From NCBI GenBank assembly GCA_049657775.1, contig JBASNZ010000118.1, positions 1-7,142 on the forward strand: a DNA stretch of 7,142 bases. The letters are read 5' to 3'. Below are positions 1 through 6,359 of the stretch, piece by piece. The translations under genes were made by a program, and so were the position numbers. This DNA comes from JBASNZ01 sp049657775. GTDB taxonomy: Bacteria; Actinomycetota; Coriobacteriia; Anaerosomatales; Anaerosomataceae. The notes below the pieces were generated by a model, which saw nothing but the letters and a program-made list of their open reading frames with translations, ran no database searches and had not been told where the DNA came from. Position 1 is the first letter of the stretch. The number at the start of each line of letters is the position of its first letter.

Positions 1-264
1 CTCATGGGCCTGGTGTGCGACCCGGTCGGCGGCCTGGTGGAGGTCCCGTGCGTCACGCGAAACGCGACCGGGGCGGCCGTTGCGCTCGCCGCCGTGGAGC
101 TTGCGCTCGCGGGCGTGGAGTTCCCCATCCCACTCGACGAGGTCGTGGACGCGATGGGGCAGGTAGGCCGCTCGCTCCCGCCGTCGTTGCGCGAGACCTC
201 ACGTGGCGGCCTGGCCGTCACTCCCACCGGTCGTTCGCTTGCCGGTAAGCCACCGATACGCTAG
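1..264 (+). CDS. sdaAA: L-serine dehydratase (iron-sulfur), alpha subunit, C-terminal fragment
   Basis: This is the last 87 codons of a gene that starts before the window; base 1 is already in frame and the TAG stop is at 262-264. The family deaminates L-serine to pyruvate and ammonia in the cytoplasm with a [4Fe-4S] cluster. The fragment carries the family signature around GLVCDPVGGLVEVPC, with Cys6 and Cys17 of the fragment eleven residues apart, as expected for two of the three cluster ligands, and the C-terminal signature PPSLRET..GGLA.TPTG (about residues 60-77). It ends in PPIR without the C-terminal cysteine tail known from single-chain enzymes, which fits the two-subunit (alpha/beta) type; the beta subunit would lie outside the window. 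No terminator follows; the stop codon overlaps a candidate promoter for the next transcript. The family call is firm; the subunit type is inferred. Confidence 0.93.
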   Translation, partial: LMGLVCDPVGGLVEVPCVTRNATGAAVALAAVELALAGVEFPIPLDEVVDAMGQVGRSLPPSLRETSRGGLAVTPTGRSLAGKPPIR

Positions 265-267
265 GGT
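239..267 (+). promoter_or_regulatory. Candidate sigma70 promoter for the riboswitch-ATPase transcript
   Basis: TTGCCG at 239-244 and TAGGGT at 262-267 are separated by 17 nt. A start about 7 nt downstream (near 274) would begin the RNA right at the 5' strand of riboswitch helix P1, which supports the assignment. The -10 box overlaps the serine dehydratase stop codon. A second pair, TTCGCT 234-239 and TACGCT 257-262, also has a 17-nt spacer. Both are imperfect matches. Confidence 0.4.
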
Positions 268-274
268 TGCGTCT

Positions 275-381
275 CTGAAGGGGAGTAGCTCTCCGCGATA
301 GCGGAGCGGCAGGCCGACAATCTCGGGCGATGAGCCCCGGTCCTGCCATCACAGACACTGTGACCGCGAGACCTTCGACGG
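275..381 (+). promoter_or_regulatory. yybP-ykoY (Mn2+-sensing) riboswitch aptamer
   Basis: The leader carries the hallmark L1 sequence GGGGAGUAG (280-288) and the matching 3' segment GACCUU (370-375). Helices seen by eye: P1, GAAGG 277-281 with CCUUC 372-376; P2, CUCCGC 291-296 with GCGGAG 301-306 around a GAUA loop; P3, GGCAGG 308-313 with CCUGCC 342-347, containing the conserved-type segment CCGACAA (314-320), an inner GGGC/GCCC stem (325-328/334-337) and CCGG (337-340); and P4, UCACAG 349-354 with CUGUGA 358-363. Order, spacing and conserved loops match the known manganese riboswitch. The family binds Mn2+ with L1 and L3 docked together and controls Mn exporters, including P-type ATPases. 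The 3' P1 strand is shared with the terminator below, so ligand binding should switch transcription ON. The assignment was made by eye, without a covariance model. Confidence 0.9.
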
Positions 382-406
382 GTACCGACCCGTCGAAGGT
401 CTTTTT
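370..406 (+). terminator. Riboswitch-controlled intrinsic terminator (expression platform)
   Basis: GACCTTCGACGGG (370-382) and its exact reverse complement CCCGTCGAAGGTC (389-401) form a 13-bp perfect stem around a 6-nt loop (383-388), followed by five T residues (402-406). A369-U402 can add one more pair. The 5' arm contains CCUUC 372-376, which also forms the 3' strand of riboswitch P1, so P1 and the terminator cannot form together. GAAGG occurs twice, at 277-281 and 395-399, as the two competing partners. This is the classic layout of a ligand-ON transcriptional switch. Confidence 0.93.
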
Positions 407-412
407 CATTAC

Positions 413-418
413 AGGAGG
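413..418 (+). promoter_or_regulatory. Ribosome binding site of the P-type ATPase
   Basis: AGGAGG lies just after the terminator T-tract and 4 nt before the ATG at 423. It fixes the start codon: the reading frame stays open upstream to 330, but any earlier start would lie inside the riboswitch. Confidence 0.9.
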
Positions 419-422
419 AATC

Positions 423-3146
423 ATGACCGACGAGTCTGGTACACCGCGGGAGATGGACTGGCACGTCATGGCGCCCGAGGACGTCCTTTCGGCGCTGGGG
501 TCCCATCCGGAGAGGGGTCTCTCCTCGGAAGAGGCCGCCGCGCGACTGGTGCAGTACGGGTCCAACGAGCTGGCCGCGGCAGAGAAGTCGCCGGCGTGGA
601 AGATGTTCCTCGCGCAGTTCAACGACTTCATGATCTGGGTGCTCATGGTGGCGGTGGTCATCTCGGCACTGGAGCACCAGGTGCTTGAGGCTATCGCCAT
701 CACGGCGATCCTGGTGCTCAATGGCGTGCTCGGCTTTGTGCAGGAGTACCGCGCCGAGCAGGCCCTGGAGGCGCTGAAGCAACTTTCGGCCCCCACCGCA
801 ACGGTGTTCCGGGATGGTGTGGAGCAGGAGGTCGCCGCCAACACGCTCGTGCCGGGCGACATCGTGGTGCTTGAGGCGGGCGACAAGATCCCCGCCGACG
901 GCCGCCTCGTGTCCGACGCCGCGCTGCGCGTGGAGGAGGCCTCGCTCACCGGAGAGAGCCGCCCCGCCTCCAAGCACGCGCGCGGTGAAGTGGAGCTTGA
1001 GTCCTCGCTCGGCGACCGCAGCACCATGGTGTTCGCCGCCACGGCTGTGGCCGTGGGCCGGGGCACGTACGTGGTCACCAACACCGGCCAGACCACGCAG
1101 ATGGGCCGCATAGCCGAGTTGCTTGCGGCGCAGGAAGACGAGAAGACACCCCTGCAGCACGAGCTCAAAGCCGTGGGCAAGAAGATCGCGGTGCTTGTGC
1201 TGGGCGTCGCCGCCATCGTGTTCGCGGTGGGCGCGTTCCAGGCGTGGACCGCAACCGGCGAGACCAACCTCATGGCAGCTCTCACTCACGAGGCCTTCCG
1301 CTCCCGCCTGACCGTGGCGCTGCTGGTGGCGATCTCGCTCGCGGTGGCTGCCATCCCCGAGGGCCTGCCCGCGATCGTCACGGTCGCCCTCTCGCTCGGC
1401 GTGCGCAAGATGGCCGAGCAAAACGCGATCGTCCGCAAGCTCCATGCGGTCGAGACGCTGGGCTCCACCACCTTCATCTGCTCGGACAAGACCGGCACGC
1501 TCACCCGCAACGAGATGACGGTCCGGCGCCTGCTCGTGGGCGAGGATCTGGTGGAGGTCACACCCGACTGGGGTCTGGCTCCCGAGAACGTCACCCCGTA
1601 CCCGGTGGCCCAGGACCTGCTGCTCGAGATCGCCGCGTCGTGCAACGACGCGCACTTCACCGCCGATGGGACCCTTGTGGGCGACCCCACCGAGACCGCG
1701 CTTATCGTGGCGGCGGACCAGCTGCACAGCGGCGGCCGCCGGCCCCGGCGCATCGCCGAGGTGCCGTTTGACTCCGAGCGCAAGCGCATGACCACCGTCC
1801 ATGCGGTCGACGACCGTCGCGTCGCGTACATGAAGGGCGGCGGCGATGTTGTCCTGGGTCTGTGCACGCAGGCGCTCCTCCGAGATACGCTCGTGCCGAT
1901 GACCGATGAGCTCCGTGCGACTTTGCACGCGCGAAACTCGGACCTGGCTTCAGCCGGGTTCCGCACACTTGCCCTCGCCTACCGCGACCTGCCCGATGAC
2001 CTCGACGTTGACGCGGACACGGTGGAGCACGACATGGTGTACATCGGCATCCTCGGCCTGGTCGACCCGCCGCGTGCCGAGGTAGCCGAGGCGATCGACG
2101 TGTGCCACAAGGCCGGCATCAGTGTGGCGATGGTCACCGGCGACCACGCGCTCACCGCCCGCGCGATCGGCGCAGAGATAGGGCTGCTCGAGGGCAAACA
2201 GGTCCTCACCGGCGTCGAGCTTGAGCGCATGACCGACGACGAGCTTTTTGAGGCCGTCGAGGAAACGCGCATCTACGCGCGCGTGGACCCCGAGCACAAG
2301 CTGCGCATCGTGGACGCGCTCAAGCGCCGCGGCCACATCGTGGCGATGACGGGCGACGGCGTCAACGACGCGCCTGCGCTCAAGAAGGCGGATATCGGCG
2401 TCGCGATGGGAAAGGTGGGCACCGACGTCAGCCGCGAGGCGGCGGACATGGTGCTTGCCGACGACAATTTCGCCACCATCGTGGAGGCCGTGCGGCAGGG
2501 TCGCGCCGTCTACGACAACCTCAAGAAGTTCATACTGTTCCTGCTGTCGTGCAACGTCTCCGAGGTGCTCATCATCTTCGTGACCACCTTCTTTGCCGAT
2601 AAGCCCGCGCTCCTTCCGCTCCAGATCCTGTGGATCAACCTCGTCACCGACGGCTTCCCCGCCCTCGCGCTGGGCGTCGACCCCGCGTCGCCGCGCGTGA
2701 TGGAACGCAAGCCGCGCGACGCCAAGGAGTCGGTGCTGGCGCCGCGGCGTCAGGCGCAGGTGCTCTGGCAGGGCGCGCTTATCACCATGGCCGGCCTCAT
2801 CATGTACATCTGGGCCGACTTCTTCATGCCGGGTCACAGCCCCGAGCGCGCGCAGACGATGCTCTTCGCCGCGATGGTGCTTACCCAGCTCATCCACGCG
2901 TTCTCGTTCCGGTCCGAGACCCGCTCGCTCTTCTCAGCGTATACATTCAAGAACAAGTGGCTCAACTGGTCGTTCGTCGGCTCCATGGCGCTGCAGATGC
3001 TCGTGATCTACGCGCCCCCGATGCAGCGAGTGTTCTCCACTCGGGCTCTGTCACCGACCGACTGGTTGGCCGTACTTGCGGCAGCGCTGATACCCACCGT
3101 GCTCATCGACGTCACCAAGCGTCTGGTGGCAGCAAAGGATTCGTAG
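423..3146 (+). CDS. Cation-transporting P-type ATPase, P2A (SERCA/PacL-like), probable Mn2+/Ca2+ exporter
   Basis: This 907-residue membrane pump uses ATP to export cations through a phospho-aspartate cycle. It has an N-terminal cation-ATPase domain (about 10-75), M1 and M2 (about 62-107), the actuator TGES motif (176-179), M4 with PEGLP (Glu313), the phosphorylation site DKTGTLT (Asp355), a nucleotide domain with Lys471, TGD (572-574), the hinge TGDGVND (643-649), then M5-M10. By comparison with SERCA, ion-site residues Glu309, Asn768, Glu771, Asn796, Thr799 and Asp800 correspond to Glu313, Asn711, Glu714, Asn739, Thr742 and Asp743. The SERCA M8 Glu908 position appears to be Gln822. The usual KGAPE motif reads KGGGD (471-475). 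Length is normal for the family and the gene is intact. The upstream Mn2+ riboswitch points to manganese export, while the M5/M6 residues would also suit Ca2+. The P2A call is very secure; the physiological ion is inferred. Confidence 0.95.
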   Translation: MTDESGTPREMDWHVMAPEDVLSALGSHPERGLSSEEAAARLVQYGSNELAAAEKSPAWKMFLAQFNDFMIWVLMVAVVISALEHQVLEAIAITAILVLNGVLGFVQEYRAEQALEALKQLSAPTATVFRDGVEQEVAANTLVPGDIVVLEAGDKIPADGRLVSDAALRVEEASLTGESRPASKHARGEVELESSLGDRSTMVFAATAVAVGRGTYVVTNTGQTTQMGRIAELLAAQEDEKTPLQHELKAVGKKIAVLVLGVAAIVFAVGAFQAWTATGETNLMAALTHEAFRSRLTVALLVAISLAVAAIPEGLPAIVTVALSLGVRKMAEQNAIVRKLHAVETLGSTTFICSDKTGTLTRNEMTVRRLLVGEDLVEVTPDWGLAPENVTPYPVAQDLLLEIAASCNDAHFTADGTLVGDPTETALIVAADQLHSGGRRPRRIAEVPFDSERKRMTTVHAVDDRRVAYMKGGGDVVLGLCTQALLRDTLVPMTDELRATLHARNSDLASAGFRTLALAYRDLPDDLDVDADTVEHDMVYIGILGLVDPPRAEVAEAIDVCHKAGISVAMVTGDHALTARAIGAEIGLLEGKQVLTGVELERMTDDELFEAVEETRIYARVDPEHKLRIVDALKRRGHIVAMTGDGVNDAPALKKADIGVAMGKVGTDVSREAADMVLADDNFATIVEAVRQGRAVYDNLKKFILFLLSCNVSEVLIIFVTTFFADKPALLPLQILWINLVTDGFPALALGVDPASPRVMERKPRDAKESVLAPRRQAQVLWQGALITMAGLIMYIWADFFMPGHSPERAQTMLFAAMVLTQLIHAFSFRSETRSLFSAYTFKNKWLNWSFVGSMALQMLVIYAPPMQRVFSTRALSPTDWLAVLAAALIPTVLIDVTKRLVAAKDS

Positions 3147-3153
3147 GGGGCGC

Positions 3154-3182
3154 TTGCCCCTGCCGGCCGACGAGCCTAGTAT
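3154..3182 (+). promoter_or_regulatory. Candidate sigma70 promoter for the histidine kinase gene
   Basis: TTGCCC (3154-3159) and TAGTAT (3177-3182) are separated by exactly 17 nt, with four of six consensus matches in each box. It begins just after the ATPase stop and would give a leader of roughly 70 nt before the GTG start. It resembles the candidate promoter at 239-267 (TTGCCG, 17 nt, TAGGGT). It suggests that the kinase can be transcribed independently of the Mn-controlled ATPase. Confidence 0.5.
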
Positions 3183-3203
3183 CGCGTCAGGCGGCTCACG
3201 TAC

Positions 3204-3240
3204 ACCCGCAAAGACGCCGATTATCGGGTTGGTGCACCCG
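3204..3240 (+). repeat. Competing inverted repeats in the kinase 5' leader
   Basis: One CGGGT (3225-3229) can pair with either of two ACCCG copies, at 3204-3208 or 3236-3240, giving mutually exclusive hairpins. GCGTC 3184-3188 and GACGC 3213-3217 can also pair, and GGTGCACC (3231-3238) is a perfect 8-bp palindrome. The whole lies between the candidate promoter and the ribosome binding site. It may be a structured leader or an operator, or chance in GC-rich DNA. I recognise no known riboswitch class here. Confidence 0.3.
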
Positions 3241-3249
3241 TCCGTCAGC

Positions 3250-3254
3250 AGGAG
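3250..3254 (+). promoter_or_regulatory. Ribosome binding site deciding the GTG start of the histidine kinase
   Basis: AGGAG sits 5 nt before GTG 3260-3262. The in-frame ATG at 3281 has an AGGA only one base upstream, too close to work, so the GTG is preferred. Confidence 0.75.
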
Positions 3255-3259
3255 CCCAG

Positions 3260-5389
3260 GTGAAGCGGCGTCTTTCAGGAATGCGATTGCTGCCGGTCAC
3301 GCTGCGCGGGCGCTTGAGCCTGTCCGTGGTCATAGCAAGTGCGCTTCTGTTCATGACGGTGTACGGCGTAACGCTCATCGCCACCTCCAGGCAGGCCCGT
3401 GACCTTGCGCTTGCGGACGCCAGCGACCGCATGGCGTCGGCCGAGCAGCTCTTCCGACTCGAGGAGCGCGAACTCGGGGCGTACGCTGTCAACTACGCGC
3501 AGTGGGACGAGTTCTACGATCAGTCGGTCCGCCTCCGGCCGGGATGGATCGACGATGAGCTGGAGCCCTGGCTGCGGAATGTCTCCGGCGCCACCCTGGT
3601 CCTGTGGACCGACCTCAAGGGCACGGCGTTCTTTGAGTACGGTGACGCCCGGGACCTGGAGGCGGTGCGACACGTCGCGCTCGCGTCCAAGGGCCAGCCG
3701 GTCGCCGGTGTGATGAGCATCGGCGGCGTACCGTGCGCCGTCGCTGTGCGACCGATCGTGGGCGATCCCCCCGGCAGCAGCGTTGGTTACATCGCACTAG
3801 CTCGCCCACTCGCCCCTGGTGTCGATGACCTGGAGGTTCCTTCGCACATCACCCAGCTATCGCTCACGGGCGGGGAACTGGCGGTTCCGGAGGACTGGAC
3901 GGACCTCGCCACGGTCAAAGGATTCGACCGCGTCGTAGGGCACTTCGAACGTGGCAACACGCTCAGCGTGGCGGCGAGTATCACGAGTCTTGATGGGCGG
4001 CCCGCGGGTGTCCTTCAGATGGTCGGCGTCGATCCCTGGAACGAGGTGGCGCCTAACGATTCCAACCTGGTGGCTGTGCTCCTCGGCCTTGGATCGCTCT
4101 TGCTGGGGTTGGCGTTCGGGCTCCTGCTTGCGCAATTCATACGCGAGCCCGTGGAGCATTTCGTCAAGTACCTCCGTGACCAGGGCTCACTTGCTATCGA
4201 GGGGCTGCCGTTCGAGGAGCACCTGGAGATGGACGCCCACCTCACTACCGACTTCAAGCAGCTGGGCGAGGTCATCGAGAGCGTGTTCACGCAGCTTGGG
4301 ACGCGTCAGGCGGAACTCAAGCAGGCAAACGCTCAGGTCGTGAGCGCGGAGCGAGCACTCCGTACCGTTGTGAATGAATCCTCCGAGGCCAAGCTGCTCG
4401 TCACCAACGGCATCATCGAGATCGCCAACCCCGCAGCCGGGGTGTGGCTGGGCGCGTTTGAGGATCAGCTGGTGGGACGACCTATCGGCTCCGTGTTTGA
4501 GAACGCGAGCATAACCACCGAGCAGGGGGAGTCTCTGACGCTCGACGAGCTCTTGGAGCGCGCGCTCGGCCGCGCGATCACTGCCCGCTTCAAACTGGGA
4601 GACATGGAGGAGCGCTGGATCTCCGCCTCCGTGATTGCCACGCTCTCCACCGGTTCGTACCTGCTCACGGCACGCAATGTCGGCGAAGAGCACCGCCTGG
4701 AGGAGCTGCGTGCCGAGATCGTCTCGCTGGTGTCGCACGACCTGCGCGCACCACTCACCGTCATGAGCGGCTATCTCGATCTGCTCGAGCGTCCGCTCAG
4801 CGACCAGGCACGCGACAAGGCCGTGGCCGAGATGCGCGCGGCGGCCGGTCGGATGACGATGCTGCTCGAGAGCCTCCTCGATGCGACTCGCACCGAGCAA
4901 GCCCTGGCACCCTCGCGCTTTGAGGAGGTGTCCCTGTCCGAGCTAGCAGATGCCGTGGCGGAGACGGCCGAGGTGGCTACGGGGCGGCATGTCGACGTGA
5001 TCAAGAAGGCCGAGGCAGTGGTTCTCGGAGACGAGCCGAGGCTGAGGCGGGCCCTTGAGAACCTGGTCGGAAACGCCCGCAAACATGCTCCGGATCATGC
5101 CGGCATCCGAATCATCGTGGACACCACGCCCAAGATGGCGCTGCTCGCCGTTGAAGACGACGGCCCCGGGATTCCCGACGGTCAGTACGAGAGCGTGTTC
5201 GAGCGGTTCACGCAGCTGAAAGCTGACAGCGCGCCGTCGGGTATCGGCATGGGGCTCTACATCGTGCGAGCCATCGCGGAAGGACACGGCGGTTCCGTGC
5301 GCGCGGAGGACGCCGCCAGTGGCGGGGCGCGCTTTGTCATCAACCTGCCGCTGGCGCCGGGAATGGCGCCGAGTACGCAGCCGGACTAG
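3260..5389 (+). CDS. CHASE4-PAS sensor histidine kinase
   Basis: This 709-residue membrane sensor kinase autophosphorylates on a histidine and would pass the phosphate to a response regulator. In order: a basic N-terminus and TM1 (about 20-41); an extracytoplasmic domain (about 45-268) with the CHASE4 hallmark NYAQWDEFYD (78-87); TM2 (about 270-293); a degenerate HAMP-like linker and coiled coil (about 294-365); a PAS-like domain (about 366-473); HisKA with VSHDLRAPL and phospho-acceptor His493; and HATPase_c with the N box NLVGNARKH (Asn605), the G1 box DDGPGI (633-638), FERF (647-650) and the G2 box GIGMGL (661-666). All catalytic motifs are intact. No response regulator lies within the window, so its partner is unknown. 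It has a candidate promoter of its own, and its stop overlaps that of the convergent ddl. The CHASE4 ligand cannot be predicted. The kinase call is very secure; the PAS and HAMP boundaries are approximate. Confidence 0.95.
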   Translation: MKRRLSGMRLLPVTLRGRLSLSVVIASALLFMTVYGVTLIATSRQARDLALADASDRMASAEQLFRLEERELGAYAVNYAQWDEFYDQSVRLRPGWIDDELEPWLRNVSGATLVLWTDLKGTAFFEYGDARDLEAVRHVALASKGQPVAGVMSIGGVPCAVAVRPIVGDPPGSSVGYIALARPLAPGVDDLEVPSHITQLSLTGGELAVPEDWTDLATVKGFDRVVGHFERGNTLSVAASITSLDGRPAGVLQMVGVDPWNEVAPNDSNLVAVLLGLGSLLLGLAFGLLLAQFIREPVEHFVKYLRDQGSLAIEGLPFEEHLEMDAHLTTDFKQLGEVIESVFTQLGTRQAELKQANAQVVSAERALRTVVNESSEAKLLVTNGIIEIANPAAGVWLGAFEDQLVGRPIGSVFENASITTEQGESLTLDELLERALGRAITARFKLGDMEERWISASVIATLSTGSYLLTARNVGEEHRLEELRAEIVSLVSHDLRAPLTVMSGYLDLLERPLSDQARDKAVAEMRAAAGRMTMLLESLLDATRTEQALAPSRFEEVSLSELADAVAETAEVATGRHVDVIKKAEAVVLGDEPRLRRALENLVGNARKHAPDHAGIRIIVDTTPKMALLAVEDDGPGIPDGQYESVFERFTQLKADSAPSGIGMGLYIVRAIAEGHGGSVRAEDAASGGARFVINLPLAPGMAPSTQPD

Positions 5390-6336
5390 GCGCGAACGCC
5401 CTCCAGAGCAAGTCCCACAAGTAGCGCGCACAGATCCGGGAACTCGATGCCGTATGCCCTGGCGGCATCCGGGAGCAGGCTCGTGGACGTCATACCCGGG
5501 ATCGTGTTGGCCTCAAGCAACCAGACGGTCCCGTTCTCCTCCACGATCGTGTCGGCGCGGGACATTCCCCGGCACCCGAGCGCCAGATGCGCCTCAAGCG
5601 CCAGTCTGCTGCACTCGGCGCGCGATTCCTCGGACACGCGCGCGGGGATGATGTGCCTGCTCATACCCGGTACGTACTTGGATTCGTAGTCGTAGAACTC
5701 GTGCTCGGGCACGATCTCCAAGGTCGGAAGCGCGAAGGGGTCGTCGTTGCCCAGGATCCCCACCGTCACCTCGGCGCCAGCCACGAACTGCTCGACCAGG
5801 ACCTGGTCGTCGTAACGGAACGCCCCGTCGATGGCCGCGGGGAGCTCGGCGGGATCATGCACGATCGAGACCCCGATCGCGGAACCCTCGTTGGCCGGCT
5901 TGACCACCGTCTTGGAGCCGAGCGCGGCGGCTATGCGCGCCACGTCCACCACGTCGCCCTTGCGAAGCACGATGTACTCCGGCGTGCGCAGCTTCATCAT
6001 GGCGAAGAGGTGCTTGGACATGACCTTGTCCATGGCGAGCGCGCTTGCAAGCACGCCCGATCCAACGTACGGGAGCCCGAGAAGTTCCAGCAGGCCCTGA
6101 ACCGTGCCGTCCTCGCCAAAGCGACCATGCAGGCAGATGAATGCGACATCAAAGCCGCCCGTTCTGAGTGTCTCGATGAAGCCCAGATCCGCCGTGTCGA
6201 GCGCGGCCGCAGTCGCGCCACCCCGTGAGAGCGCCGCGATCACCTGCTCGCCCGTGTGGAGCGACACCTCACGCTCGGCCGAAACGCCGCCCATGAGGAC
6301 GGCCACCTTGAGCCCGACGATCGACGGAATCTGCAC
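5386..6336 (-). CDS. ddl: D-alanine--D-alanine ligase
   Basis: This cytoplasmic ATP-grasp enzyme joins two D-alanines to make the dipeptide end of the peptidoglycan precursor. The 316-residue product has normal length and all key motifs: GGVSAEREVSL (Glu21), HGRFGEDG (70-77), the ATP-binding KPANEGSAIGVS (146-157, Ser152), EQFVAGAEVTVG, the omega-loop stretch YDYESKY (215-221, Tyr221), and the metal-binding Arg260, Asp262, Glu275 and Asn277 in LLEANTIPGMT. Glu21, Ser152 and Tyr221 match the Glu15-Ser150-Tyr216 triad of E. coli DdlB. The Tyr in the omega loop favours D-Ala over D-lactate, so vancomycin-resistance-type depsipeptide ligase activity is unlikely. The start is GTG 6336-6334, preceded by AGAGG 8 nt away; an upstream ATG at 6414 would run through the end of the preceding gene. 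It lies 23 nt after the small membrane protein gene and is probably cotranscribed with it. Confidence 0.96.
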   Translation of the reverse strand: MQIPSIVGLKVAVLMGGVSAEREVSLHTGEQVIAALSRGGATAAALDTADLGFIETLRTGGFDVAFICLHGRFGEDGTVQGLLELLGLPYVGSGVLASALAMDKVMSKHLFAMMKLRTPEYIVLRKGDVVDVARIAAALGSKTVVKPANEGSAIGVSIVHDPAELPAAIDGAFRYDDQVLVEQFVAGAEVTVGILGNDDPFALPTLEIVPEHEFYDYESKYVPGMSRHIIPARVSEESRAECSRLALEAHLALGCRGMSRADTIVEENGTVWLLEANTIPGMTSTSLLPDAARAYGIEFPDLCALLVGLALEGVRA

Positions 6337-6344
6337 TACAGGAT

Positions 6345-6349
6345 CCTCT
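6345..6349 (-). promoter_or_regulatory. Ribosome binding site deciding the GTG start of ddl
   Basis: On the minus strand AGAGG (6349 down to 6345) is followed after 8 nt by GTG 6336-6334. The site lies in the 23-nt gap after the upstream stop codon and yields a protein of family-typical length. Confidence 0.75.
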
Positions 6350-6359
6350 CGTAAGTCTG

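Noticed and set aside
330..422. Upstream in-frame extension of the ATPase to an ATG at 330
   Set aside because: These 31 codons lie within the riboswitch and terminator, and AGGAGG sits directly before ATG 423.
261..1928. Long minus-strand open frame (555 codons) opposite the start of the ATPase
   Set aside because: It is antisense to a clear P-type ATPase, covers the riboswitch, and its translation is low-complexity His/Arg/Gly-rich with no domain. GC-rich coding DNA commonly leaves such antisense frames open.
3147..3160. GGGGC/GCCCC hairpin right after the ATPase stop as an intrinsic terminator
   Set aside because: The stem is only 5 bp with a 4-nt loop and no T-tract follows; it also overlaps the candidate -35 box of the kinase.
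3190..3245. c-di-GMP (GEMM-I) riboswitch, suggested by a CGCAAAG segment in the kinase leader
   Set aside because: The upstream GGGCAAA element, the P2/P3 tetraloop-receptor arrangement and the conserved spacing are absent.
2630..3259. Frame of the histidine kinase open far upstream, suggesting a longer or fused protein
   Set aside because: The extension overlaps the ATPase in another frame, translates as Arg/Ala-rich shadow sequence, and AGGAG with GTG 3260 gives a normal sensor kinase N-terminus with TM1.
5386..6336. VanA/VanB-type D-Ala-D-Lac ligase
   Set aside because: The omega loop keeps the D-Ala-type YDYESKY with Tyr221 and lacks the Van-type sequence; no vanH or vanX homologue is nearby.
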